From Gerris lacustris (Eukaryota; Arthropoda; Insecta; Hemiptera; Gerridae): DNA of 64,000 nt. The position numbers and the translations under genes were made by a program. The DNA lies in contig OX578280.1 in the NCBI GenBank assembly GCA_951217055.1, forward strand, positions 18,639,394 to 18,703,393, read 5' to 3'. The number at the start of each line of letters is the position of its first letter. Position 1 is the stretch's first letter. The notes below the pieces were generated by a model that saw only the letters and a list, made by a program, of their open reading frames with translations, made no database searches and was not told the origin of the DNA. Below are positions 33,681-43,602 of the stretch, in pieces.

Positions 33681-34285
33681 AAAAAAATCGGTCCGAGACA
33701 ACTCAGACAAACTTTCTCATATAAAAGTTCATAATTACTTAGCCCAGTTTATTCTATTTATTAGTTTTCTTACGTACATTTAATTATTACTGAACATTTC
33801 ATCAAAATGTACCATAAAAATAACTTCTCCCGAGCGGGGAATCGAACCCGGGCTCAGTAAGTCCGCGTTTTAAGCAATTTTCTCAGGAACTAGATTTTTC
33901 CCGGGAAAACGGCGTATATCGTTGGATTCGTATTTAAATGGACTACATTTTAGAATTTTTTAATCAAAATCGTCGGAACCGTTTTCGAGAAATGATTTTT
34001 TTTCACGTTTTCTCAGAGTTTTGGGGGGGGTAGCGCCCCCAAATTTAGAGCTAAAATTCATTTCTCGATTTCGCCTCGGGGTATGATTTTTCTGAACCTG
34101 TATGCCAAATTTCGTCGAAATCGGCCTAGTAGTTTAGGCTCCAGGCGTCTGCACGACAGACAGACATTTTCTAAAAACTACTTTTTTGGACTCAGGGGAC
34201 TTCAAAACGTGTAAATCCATTAAAATCTCAAAATCGAATTTTCACGTTATTACAATACTTTCTCTTTATATGAGAAAGTAAAAAT
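33681..34285 (-). repeat. Family A repeat, copy 8
   Basis: Near complete, from AAAAAATCGGTCCGAGACAA to TATATGAGAAAGTAAAAATA. Reverse B-box GGGGAATCGAACCCGG at about 33836. Its first 220 bp form the left arm of the palindrome. Confidence 0.88.
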
Positions 34286-34289
34286 ATAG

Positions 34290-34508
34290 GAAAAAATCTA
34301 GTTCCTGAGAAAAAAGCTTAATGTGCGGACGGAGAGAGCCCGGGTTCGATTCCCCGTCCAGGAGTTTTTAATTTTATGATAAATTTTGATGAAATGTTCA
34401 ATAATAATTAAATGTACATACGAAAACTAAGAAATAGAAAACACTGGGCTAAATAATTATGAACTCGTATATGAGAAAGTTTGTCTGAGTTGTCTCTGAC
34501 CGATTTTT
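34290..34508 (+). repeat. Family A tRNA-like half alone
   Basis: Only the part from AAAATCTAGTTCCTGAGAAA, through B-box GGTTCGATTCC (about 34343), to TCTCTGACCGATTTTTTAC is present. This is the segment a Pol III transcript starting at the tRNA-like head would cover. Confidence 0.8.
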
Positions 34509-34594
34509 TACTTTTTTATTTTCATATAGATCAGGATGGGAAAATAAAAAAAAAGTTATTTATTAATATGATAACGTAGAAGCTTAATAATCTA

Positions 34595-34831
34595 CGACTA
34601 TTATTATTATCTCGATAGTCTTAAAACCTAAAGGTTTTAAGACAGAGGTCTCAAAGTTTTCCAATAATTTTTGCATGGCCAAGAATTAGTTATCACAATG
34701 TATGTTGCAGAGTTTAATTGTACGATTCTTTTAGAATTTGAACTATTTTACGAAGATTTACTTCAATTTCCAGCTTTTCTTTTTAACTTTTATATCAAAT
34801 GCCAAAATAAGTTAAGTTAGATATTTTGTGT
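34595..34831. other. AT-rich spacer
   Basis: CTTAAAACCTAAAGGTTTTAAG near 34620-34641 is an imperfect palindrome. Nothing else was recognised. Confidence 0.4.
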
Positions 34832-34928
34832 ACATTTATTTTATGCAAGACATGTATTTATTTTATGCAAGACATGTATTTATTTTATGCAAGACATGTA
34901 TTTATTTTATGCAAGACATGTATTTATT
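34832..34928. repeat. 22-bp tandem repeat, 4-5 units
   Basis: TATTTATTTTATGCAAGACA plus TG repeats four times almost perfectly, ending in a broken unit. Confidence 0.95.
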
Positions 34929-35185
34929 TAAAGGGAATGTTTAATAAAGAACGGATTAAAGACGTCAAAACGTTCAGTAAATAATTAGCTTTGTAAAATA
35001 TCTTTATTAGAAAATAATTATTTTTATTCTTAGTCAGTTATAGAGTTATATTTAATGTAGTGAATGGTTTAAAATTTATTATTGTTTAAAATTTATAAGA
35101 CCCCTTAGTTATATTTTTTATAAAATTAAAATTAAAGTCTTGTTTTGGATATGAATCAGTCAAGAAAAATGTATCAATTTTTATT
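34929..35185. other. AT-rich spacer
   Basis: Nothing recognised. Confidence 0.4.
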
Positions 35186-35821
35186 TAAAAAATCGGTCCG
35201 AGACAACTCAGACAAACTTTCTCATATACGAGTTCATAATTATTTAGCCCAGTGTTTTCCATTTATTTGTTTTTGTATGTAAATTTAATTATTATTGTGC
35301 ATTTCATTTAGATTTATCATAAAAATAACTTCTCCCTAGCGGGGAATCGAACCCGGGCTCTCTCGGTCCGCGTTTTAAGCTTTTTTCTCAGGAACTAGAT
35401 TTTTCCCGGGAAAACGGCTTATATCGTTGGATTCGTATTTAAATGGACTATATTTTAGAATTTTTTAATCAAAATCGTCGGAACCGTTTTCGAGAAATAA
35501 TTTTTTTTCGCGTTTTTTCAGGGTTTTTGGGGAGCAGCGCCCCCAAATTTAGAGCTAAAATTCATTTCTCGATTTCGCCTCGGGGTATGATTTTTCTGAA
35601 CATGTATGCCAAATTTCGTCAAAATCTGCCCAGTAGTTTAGGCTCCAGGCGTCTGCACAGACGACAGACGACAGACGACAGACAGACGACAGACAGACAG
35701 ATATTTTTTAAAAACCACTTTTTTGGACTCAGGGGACCTCAAAACGTGTAAATCCATCAAAATCTCAAAATCGAATTTTCGCGCCATCACAATACTTTCT
35801 CTTTATATGAGAAAGTAAAAA
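35186..35821 (-). repeat. Family A repeat, copy 9, best preserved
   Basis: Has every landmark in order (minus strand is the tRNA-like direction): AAAAATCGGTCCGAGACAAC, reverse B-box GGGGAATCGAACCCGG (about 35341), GAACCGTTTTCGAGAAATAA, GGGGTATGATTTTTCTGAAC, an expanded run of ACAGACG units (about 35661-35700), and the hairpin CTTTCTCTTTATATGAGAAAG. A 102-codon frame (35443-35751) crosses it but is disrupted in the other copies, so it is not taken as coding. Confidence 0.92.
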
Positions 35822-37570
35822 TAACAGTATCATATAGTTACAGTTATTTAGTAGATCATTAATAAATTTCTAATAAAAAAAAATCATTTTTTTTAAACTA
35901 AATTACAATTGTATTGTGGTATAAAATAATTAATACTATAAGAAGAATGATAAAAATAATTTATTTTATTTTAATTATTACATTATAAAAAAAAAGAAAC
36001 AGAAAAAAAAAATTAAATCCAAAAAAAATAAAATAGAGCTTATCTTTTATCTATTTGATCTAGATCGAAAACTAGCGGAATTTTGCGGGAAACAATCTTG
36101 TTGACTAAGGGATTTCTGAACGAGGAATATTTGAGAAAATGAATTGACCCAATAACCCGATTTACAGTTGACTTGTGAGGTAGTATAGAGTATAGGCATG
36201 ACAGATTACGTCATGACCTTTACTGAGCGCAATTGGCGGGATAAAACAGCGGATTGTTTAAGGTAATTTTAGAGTAGTTCTGAATTCATTGGAACACGCT
36301 TACAACTGTTATCTTAACCACTGCTATATTATTACTAACAGTATAGATATAGATTACATTGAGTGTAGACGCCAGTTCAATAGCATTATAGCTCCATTAC
36401 TATAGGTTAGTACACACTTTTATATTTATATATACTTACATTACTTTATTTAATATTTATTGTTAAGAACAAACAAATATTAATTTCGATTGAATGACAG
36501 AATAGAATAGAATCTTTACCCTGTTTCTCTTACACATTTGTTTACGAAGAGTCTTTATAAATGTAATTTCTAAAACAAGCCCTAACTTGAGTTTTATACT
36601 TTCTCCAATTTCTATACAAGTTTTATTAAATTATTTATACATTTTTCTTTCATATTTCATTGATCGGAAAGTTAACTATAACCTGTGTCCTTTTCCATAT
36701 TTATATGAACGATCTATATTATTTTTTAAATAGTCTAAAGAAAAGTATATCCTTTCATAAGTCTGTAGTAAGATATTACTATAAATTTAATAATTTATGA
36801 TTCATTTTTGTGTACTGCATTATAGAAGTGCAGTGAGTATAAAATTTCTTTATAATAAAAATTAATTCAATCAATGAAAAAATATTTAATATTAATAAAT
36901 GTCCACTCTAAATGGTGGTTATTAATTTTCGTAATGTCTAATATTATAGAAACTAAAACATATTAAAATCAATTTTAAAGTATGGGAGGTATTAAAACTT
37001 AATTAAGAAAAATCACTGACTATTTAATTTAATACAAGTATGCACAAAAAAAAAAAAAAAAATGTATGTTAATTTTAATAATTAGAACATTTAATTTGAC
37101 AGTAAAATTTTAAAATAGTTCCACTTTATTGTAATTTAATATATTTAATGTTTACTTAGAATTTGATTAATATCAAATGAAATAAAATGTAATTTTATTT
37201 ATTTTATTACTGAAATTTCATGTATACTTATTCACAGTGTGAATAAAACATAACAAAATAAAACAAAATAAGATCAGCATTGATTAAACAAATAAATTAA
37301 TATTTAACTAACAAAAAAAACCTAATAGCAAATATATAATACCGATCATCCTGATAAAAAAAAAAATTCCCGCAATTTTCTCAGCTAATTGATATAGTTT
37401 TTTTTAGCACGCATGTATAATTATATTGAATTTAAACTACCACGTTTTGTTTTTAAATCAATATTTAAAGATTCATGATTTTTTTATTTTTTTTTATTTC
37501 CATGATTGTAGTCGACATTATGATCCGTTTTACTTATTGGAATCGTATACGTACAATTATTCTAACAATA
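35822..37570. other. Very AT-rich DNA with one promoter-like patch
   Basis: At 36190-36260 the sequence is less AT-rich and holds ATTACGTCATGA (CRE/ATF-like) and CAATTGGCGGGATAAA (inverted CCAAT plus E2F-like). 36402-36412 reads ACTATAG|GTTAGT, a weak donor. Everything else is AT-rich with A runs and no recognised gene. Confidence 0.35.
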
Positions 37571-38085
37571 AAAACATCGGTCCATGACAACTCAAACAAA
37601 ATTTCTCATAATCATAAATACTTAGCTCTGTGTTTGCTATTTATTAGTTTTCGTGTTTTCGTAGGCACATTGCACATTTAATTATTATTGAACATTCCAT
37701 CAAAATATATCATAAAAATAACTTCTCGTCGGTGGGGAATCGAACCCGGCCTCTCTCCGTCTGCGTTTAAAGCTATTTTCTCAGGGACTAGATTTTTCCC
37801 GTGAGAATGGCTTATACCGCTAGATTCGTATTTAAATGGACTTTATTTTAGAAATTTTAATCAAAATCGTCATAACCGTTTTCAAGAAATAATTTCTTTT
37901 CGTGTTTTTTCAGATTTTTCTGGGGGCTAGTGCCCCAAAATTTGCAGCTAAAATTAATTTCTCGATTGCGCCTCGGGGTATGATTTTTCTGAATATGTGT
38001 ATGCTAAATTTCGTCAAAATCGGCCCAGTAGTTTAAAATCTACGCGTCTACACAGGTGACAGAAAGCCAACAGACAGACATTTTT
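37571..38085 (-). repeat. Family A repeat, copy 10, truncated
   Basis: AAAACATCGGTCCATGACAA to CAACAGACAGACATTTTTTA. Reverse B-box GGGGAATCGAACCCGG near 37734. The hairpin end is missing and the next element starts 20 bp later. Confidence 0.82.
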
Positions 38086-38107
38086 TAATAGTTATACTTT
38101 ATTTTAT

Positions 38108-39067
38108 ACAGGGTGTTTGGTTGATGATGTAACAAACGAAGAGGGCAGATTCTACCCATCATTTGCAACAAAAGAAACTATATATACCATGGGTCAATTC
38201 TCAATAGTTTTTCCACAATATTTTTTTTGTAATTATCCAAGGTACAACCATGTTAATCTAAAAGATCGATCGCTGCTCCTAAAATAATGATGATAGAGCT
38301 GAAATAAAGGTACCGTTGAAAAGGGGAGAAAATTTCAGTTTAGAAAAAGTCTATTTTAAATGCCTTAAAGGGGCAAAACATATGCCTAAATTTCATTTTA
38401 TTGTTAATTTTATTTAAAAAATTAAAATTTATTTTTGTTTAAGCCTATAATTATGCCAAAACCGCATGAGCTACAGTTTGCCAAATTTAAGTAAATCTTC
38501 TCCATTTATTCCCCTTCAATTTAGATACCCTAACACCACAAGTTAATAGGTAATATTTTTGAGCTATGATTGAGTTTTTGTAATAAAACAACTGTCAAAT
38601 AGCGTACAGGCCACCTTACGTGTTACTTCGGGGAGGCTGACTTAATTTGTATACTTACCCTAATAAGTGCGAGATGAATGAGAGGATTTTTTACATTTAA
38701 TTAAAGAGGTCTGCAGACCTTACTGTCCATAGGTCAATCCTAATTGACCTATGGACTGTTTAATAAAATTAACAATAAAATGAAATTTAGGCATATGTTT
38801 GCCTCTTTAAGGCATTTAAGATAGACTTTTTCTAAACTGAAATTTTCTCCTCTTTTCAACGGCACCTTTATTTCAGTTCTATCACCATAATTTTAGGAGC
38901 AGCGATCGATCTTTTAGATTAACATGGTTGTACCTTGGAAAATTACAAAAAAAATATTGTGGCAAAACTATTGAGAATTGACCCATGGTATATATAGTTT
39001 TTTTTTCTTGCAAATGATGGGTAGAATCTGCCCTCTTCGTTTGTTACATCCTCGAGCAAACACCCTG
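38108..39067. mobile_element. Inverted-repeat element with about 300-bp arms (TA target)
   Basis: Left end ATACAGGGTGTTTGG and right end CAAACACCCTGTAT are inverted, each next to TA. The arms match for about 300 bp (GAGGGCAGATTCTACCCATC, ACAACCATGTTAATCTAAAA, GGCATATGTTTTGCCCC-type). The centre has a 14-bp hairpin, GTCCATAGGTCAAT..ATTGACCTATGGAC (38725-38756). No transposase. The TA duplication and CAGGGTG ends suggest an IS630/Tc1-mariner-type relative, but that is inference. Confidence 0.8.
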
Positions 39068-39624
39068 TATTATCAACTCACCATTTTATTAGTACTTATC
39101 TCTGTTAGGTTTAAATTCATTAGAATTTATAAATCGATGTCTTAAAAAAATTTAAGTTAAATCGATTTTTTTAAAAATCGATTACGTCGAGTACTAATAA
39201 TATATCGATACATTTGTTTACATATCGAGATGTTTGTTGACACATCGATTGCCATTGTCGATACAGTGAATAAGAGGTTCTAGGAATCAATGGTAGCGCC
39301 TTACCTGTTGCCTACCTGTTTTGACCATTTTGACAAAGGGTCTTAGACCTTCTTATCTCTTAAAAGTTTAAAAGGAACCTCTTCATTCATGACCTGACTA
39401 ACCTGTCTCAGGTCTAAATCGATTTTAAAAGTATTCACTCGAGAAAGCAGGTGAAATATCGGTTAAAAAGTATCGATATTTGTAGGTGTATGTATTTCAA
39501 AATATATCGAAGTTAAGGCATTGCTAGATTCTTTTACCTGTTTTAAAACATAACTTAAAATGCTTTCAAAGCTACTTAAGTAGATCCCAACCACAACCAC
39601 AAAAGTATAGGCTGTGTTGTGTTT

Positions 39625-39699
<75 letters not shown>

Positions 39700-39867
39700 A
39701 TACAAGTAATCGTAAATAAACGATGATTTTTTTTATAAAATACATAATAGTATATTATTTTATTATAATATAAACGAAGAATGAAAAATCCATGAAGACT
39801 CGGTTCGTAAAAATTGGGCTAAAAAATCTGATCGTAAGAAACTCACAACTTACCTAAAATCATTTTT
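39068..39867. other. Unassigned DNA with CGATA cluster and TA microsatellite
   Basis: 39130-39510 holds many ATCGAT/CGATA words (see findings). (TA)n covers about 39627-39700. No gene was recognised. Confidence 0.5.
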
Positions 39868-40036
39868 TTTTAAAATCTGACAGCGCGGGAAATCCGGAAA
39901 AAGGGAAGCAAATGAGAGCTCTTGATTTTGGCGGGTAGTAGGTCGGGCCAACTAGTCAAACAAAAATATAAAATATCAGGATAACAGCCCTAGTGGTTTT
40001 ATTTGTTTCTCCTCACCTAGGTTGGCCAATCTGAGA
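39868..40036 (-). mobile_element. Family I inverted-repeat element, reverse copy
   Basis: CTGACAGCGCGGGAAATCCG, GCAAATGAGAGCTCTTG, CAACTAGTCAAACAAAAATA and CTCACCTAGGTTGGCCAATC are the reverse complement of 24909-25093 blocks. Confidence 0.6.
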
Positions 40037-40149
40037 AGTGAAAATTATAAAGATTTTTGACTGGAGTATTAACATTTACACCTTATCAGCTAATGTATTG
40101 AAATGTTTTCACACTGTGATTTTTGGACCACATCGTGTAGTGTTGGAGT

Positions 40150-40264
40150 CTAGATCTGGGGTGGAACTAAAATTCAGTTCTCGCGATTTCGCTTTGGGGT
40201 ATGATTTTTCTATACAACATGTATAACATTTTAATAAAATCATCCCAATACTATTAGCTACAAG
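40150..40264 (-). repeat. Family A inner fragment
   Basis: GGAACTAAAATTCAGTTCTC, GATTTCGCTTTGGGGTATGA and ATTTTTCTATACAACATG match the centre of family A. It is fused to family C sequence. Confidence 0.65.
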
Positions 40265-40720
40265 CCTCTTTAAAGGTGACAAATTGGTTGAAATTTTACA
40301 TGCCTGTTTCAATTGTACTTTAGACGATACGTAAGAAATTTTATTAAAATCGTTCCGTTAGAACGTAAGATATCGGTAAAGTTGTTAGTTTCTCTATTTT
40401 AAACGTTTAGGTCCGCTTTAATAAATTTAGCGATCTTTATCACATCATAGCTGTGTCGGTGTTGGTTTTACTAAAAAAAAATGTATTCAAAAAAGTTGTT
40501 TGTCTCATTAAATAAATGAAGTTAAAATTGTTTCCCATCCTAAAATTCCAATTTTAAATTTGAAGCTTACGTTTACGCGAGCGTTGCGCGTAAACGCTTG
40601 GACGGATAACGTTGTCCAACGAACTCAGCCTGAGCATTGGTAAAATGAAATTGTGTACCAAATTTCAACTACCTCGGTCATCTTTCACTCAAGTTATCGT
40701 CATCGGTAGATTTCGTGACG
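40265..40720 (-). repeat. Family C repeat, reverse copy
   Basis: Reverse of 7441-8040: TTTCAATTGTACTTTAGACG, AAACGTTTAGGTCCGCTTTA, GGTGTTGGTTTTACTAAAAA, TTACGCGAGCGTTGCGCGTA. It replaces the family A block at 40264 without a gap, so the two are a composite. Confidence 0.78.
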
Positions 40721-41345
40721 CTTTGTTTGACGGTCGTTTTTTTCGGATTCACTCCCGAGCACCAGAACGTGCCATAAGGAACTTCGTTCCAATAATAATG
40801 AAGGCATTAATAGCACTGTATCTGTATAGCGCTCTGCTCCCACTTCAAAAATTTGTTTGACAGAAGGTTGACGAAATTATTATTTCATACTTTTTAGTTT
40901 AGTTTTGAAATCGTATTGTTTTCTTCATTTCATTTTTGAAAACCACTTGCCCACTAGCGCTACCTGTCACAAAACAGTGTAAGCTCAATTCATCGTTCTA
41001 TCTTCCAGTCGTGAGAAAAATCTTACTCGCCCCTCAACAACTTTGTTTTTTGTTTTTTTCCTTTCATTGCTGAGATGCTGTAAACAAAAGGTAACTTGAT
41101 TGCCTACAAGGGTCGGCTATTTTGCATGCTAGTTAAAGAGGGATCCTAGTTTTTACTTGTTAGTTGAAACAATAGCCATATTTCACCCCTTGTATCCCCT
41201 CATATAGATATATTAGCGAAGGTAAACCTTCTTGTGAGTAAACTAACCTGACTAGCCTACAACCTGATTTATCTTTGTATACCTGTTATGCATAAGAAAT
41301 AACATGTACAATCTGAACCAATTCTAATTTCAGAAAGAAGTGAAT
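40721..41345. other. Unassigned DNA
   Basis: Near 40782 the text ATAAGGAACTTCGTTCC resembles GTAAGGAACTTTGTTCC at 59148, another sign that family C continues further than I can delimit. No gene was recognised. Confidence 0.35.
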
Positions 41346-41361
41346 AATGTAGGTTAGTTAT

Positions 41362-41584
41362 CTTGATGCGTAGGCTTCCGCGGTTGGTTTTATAATGGAG
41401 TTCTAGGTCTTCCGGTGGTGACTGCGTTATAGTGGATGTTGTTATCGACGTTTCGCCTCTTATGCTAGAGGCATCTTCAGGGTAGAGCATGTTGTTCTGG
41501 TGCGTAACTCAAGCGTAAGAGGCGAAACGTCGGAAACATCATCCACTATATGGCGCGGTCACCACGGAAGACCTAGAACTCCAA
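41362..41584 (-). mobile_element. Palindromic retroposon with hammerhead-like core, copy 1
   Basis: Left part GATGCGTAGGCTTCCGCGG. Arms GTTCTAGGTCTTCCGGTGGT (41400 on) and ACCACGGAAGACCTAGAAC (to 41580) are inverted and pair for about 65 bp. On the minus strand, 41447-41482 reads CCCTGAAGA, T, stem GCCTCT/AGAGGC, GAAACGTC. A second GAGGCGAAACGTCGG lies on the plus strand at 41519-41533. Long target duplications imply RNA-mediated insertion. No protein is encoded. A 73-codon minus-strand frame (41269-41490) is incidental. Confidence 0.65.
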
Positions 41585-41794
41585 GGCACTTTTATAGAAA
41601 AAGGCCCCCCACTTTTTTTAATCTAATATACCTTCTGACAACCGAATACACACTTTTTTTTATGCAAAAGTGTGATATTCCTTTGTCCCAAAGCATATTG
41701 GACTGAATATCCCTTTGCCTTAATAAGTAGTTAGACTAAGGGGTATAAACTTTTCTGTATAAAAAAAAAGGGGGCCCTTTTCTATAAGAGTACC
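41585..41794. mobile_element. Small DNA element with 9-bp target duplication, copy 1
   Basis: Inverted ends GCACTTTTATAGAAAAAGGC and GGGCCCTTTTCTATAAGAGT; target duplication GAACTCCAA (41576-41584, 41795-41803). The interior GTGATATTCCTTTGTCCCAA and the weak palindrome around CCCAAAGCATATTGG are shared with 43363-43593 and 56211-56441. An 8-9 bp duplication would suit Mutator- or hAT-type transposition. Confidence 0.78.
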
Positions 41795-41854
41795 GAACTC
41801 CAATGTAGGTTAGTTATTTAAATATTTCTCCAAATCAAAGATGTCACCAGCAAG

Positions 41855-42122
41855 TGAAAAACTAACATCAACTTAATTTTGTGTCAACTAACTAATTTTG
41901 TACTCAAGAACATAAAAATCACATTTTCCGCCAAAATGGGTGGGACATGGCCGCTCTACACCAGTCTGTTTTATTTTAATAGCTTATGGCCAAGCTATGT
42001 CCTGCAGACGAACTTTGCCGACCACATGTACTTCAAAGGCACCAAAATATTTACTTATACACAAACTTCTAGCTTGATGTTAATCAGACACTTTTTTGCA
42101 CGCTATCTCCTGGACTATATGC
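41855..42122 (-). repeat. Family E repeat, single arm
   Basis: Reverse form: AAGTGAAAAACTAACATCAA, AAAATGGGTGGGACATGGCC, CCTGCAGACGAACTTTGCC, TTTTTTGCACGCTATCTCCT. A 96-codon plus frame (41879-42169) spans it. Confidence 0.75.
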
Positions 42123-42506
42123 ACGCTAACGCTAACTCTTCGACAGTAAAAAAAACATTACTTAACTGATTAAAATTTGTCAATAATCCAAAATTTTGAA
42201 TCATATTCAGCTTTTACATGTATCAAGTATTATTCAACGTACTTTCCTTGTACAAAATCAATATGCAATTCGGTGAAAGCTTGAATTTTCAACTGTTGAC
42301 GTTGGAATGCCACTTCACACAGAATAACGGGTTGTATCCTCCATTTCTAAATGGAACAGGTAGTTCCCTACTTACTGACATAACAACCCACAGTCTAATG
42401 CGTTTAGTCGTGTCAATGATCCACAATAAAAAAATGTACGCTGCACTTTACCTTAGGCATGTACATGTTTACCAAGAATTTCAATTATTTACCTTCTATA
42501 TCTAAG
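42123..42506. other. Unassigned DNA with an unexplained 95-codon frame
   Basis: 42218-42505 is open on the plus strand (MYQVLFNVLSLYKINMQFGE..), with no domain I recognise and no splice support. Treated as chance. Confidence 0.3.
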
Positions 42507-42870
42507 CTTATCTTTGGTAACGAAATGTATGTGATACGTAATCGTTCTGAAGAACTAATACTTTTTATGTCTCCAAGCTCAAAAATTCCAAGATAGAAGA
42601 CGGAATTCGTTTCAGACAAAATGGAACATTGTTGGCCCTGTGTCTTTCTTTCGTTCAATTTTTGCGAACCAACATATTATCTTAAAATCTACTCGTCCAA
42701 TTGAATAGGTCATAATTAGTACATTGTTGGTCCGATAGTCCAATATAAGTGTCAATATTTTGCGCCCATTGGATTCACTTCCATTTGAGTTAAATGGTTT
42801 GTCAAATGCTGCTCACAGATGGTCCGATAATAATTTTAACCATCTGCACTCATTAATTGTGCTCATGTAA
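42507..42870 (+). repeat. Family F repeat
   Basis: TTATCTTTGGTAACGAAATG, GATCGTTCTGAAGAAC with an insertion, TTTATGTCTCCAAGCTCAAA, then GTCCAATTGAATAGGTCATA and AATTTTAACCATCTGCACTC. Confidence 0.7.
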
Positions 42871-43352
42871 AAAATGAAAACAATTTTGACAGATTTAAAG
42901 GGGGGGGGGGGGCTAAAATAAACAAGATTATAAGGTAGGGTGTACATTTAACTGCAAGTGACGCAGGGCTGGGTTGCACATTTTTTTTCAGACCACTTAA
43001 ATTGAGATGTCTGATGCAGTAGCGTCAGGTAGTACTGCCCACTCCTGCCTTGCGTCTTTATTTGTGCAGGTTCATTATGTTTCTGCAGTTAAAAATAAAC
43101 TGTGCTGTCCTGCGTATCGATGTGCGCCCAATAAGCATATTATAACTTAATTAAAGTACTCGAGTAAGCTATGTGGCTAATTGGCAGATTATTTTTTTTA
43201 CTATTTTCAGTGGCATTGCCTTATATTATAGAACTTTATGGAGTTTTATTCTTTTTCTTTGATACTCAATTTAGGTGGACATGGACATGATTACCGAATG
43301 ACCAAACAACCCTAAACTAAAGCTAATTCGAATTCGTACTCATGATACATAC
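42871..43352. other. Unassigned DNA with G run and motif D
   Basis: G homopolymer at about 42900-42912. Motif D (GAGTAAGCTATGTGGCTAAT, TGGCAGATTATTTTTTTT) at 43162-43200. Confidence 0.5.
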
Positions 43353-43602
43353 GTTATGCGGCACTTCTTTAGATTGTTATCCCGCTAATAAAAAAGACTG
43401 AGGGGAGTAACAATCTAAAGAAGGTGTACAGAATGTTCTTCTTTAGACTGTTACTTCCCTTATAAAAACTGAAGTGTGATATTCCTTTGTCCCAAAGTAC
43501 ATTGGGCTAAACATCCGTCTTAATAGTTGTTTAGTCAAAATAATTTTTATATTCTAATAAAACTTGGGTTAGTAACAATCTAAAGAAGTACAAGTTATGC
43601 GG
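43353..43602. mobile_element. Small DNA element with 9-bp target duplication, copy 2
   Basis: GTTATGCGG at 43353-43361 and 43594-43602 flanks a unit starting CACTTCTTTAGATTGTTA and ending TAACAATCTAAAGAAGTAC. A 60-bp sub-unit with the same two ends (43363-43423) lies inside its left half. The middle is GTGATATTCCTTTGTCCCAA, as in copy 1. Confidence 0.82.

Larger units (their letters stand above)
33602..34594. mobile_element. Large palindrome including flanks of family A
   Basis: Left arm 33602-33905 and right arm about 34288-34594 are inverted copies. The match runs beyond family A into flanking DNA: TCGTAGATTATTAAGCTTG and ACGTTATCATATTA on the left, TAATATGATAACGTAGAAGC and TTAATAATCTACGA on the right. 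The 380-bp centre is the rest of a family A copy. Either an inverted duplication took flanking DNA with it, or the flank is part of the mobile unit. Confidence 0.8.
41346..41817. mobile_element. Nested insertion bounded by 16-bp target duplication
   Basis: AATGTAGGTTAGTTAT occurs at 41346-41361 and 41802-41817. Between them lie a palindromic ribozyme-like retroposon (41362-41584) and, inserted at its right border, a DNA element (41585-41794) with its own 9-bp duplication GAACTCCAA. Removing the inner element restores a clean retroposon with a 16-bp target duplication. Confidence 0.78.

Noticed and set aside
34343..34353. B-box GGTTCGATTCC copies as functional tRNA genes
   Set aside because: No full cloverleaf: the A-box to B-box distance is too short and the acceptor stem does not pair. 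They are tRNA-like parts of family A.
34832..34928. Short direct repeats as a CRISPR array
   Set aside because: Units are directly adjacent with no spacers and the window is eukaryotic; it is a minisatellite. The same holds for 61324-61656.
35443..35751. 102-codon frame, and 113-codon frame at 10020-10361, with similar peptides
   Set aside because: Both are the same stretch of family A; other copies are broken and the peptide has no domain. DNA-level repeat similarity explains it.
41269..41706. Frames containing IRGETS-like peptides on both strands
   Set aside because: They are translations of the inverted arms of the ribozyme-like retroposon; symmetry, not coding.
42218..42505. 95-codon plus-strand frame
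   Set aside because: No recognisable domain and flanked by repeats; most likely chance.
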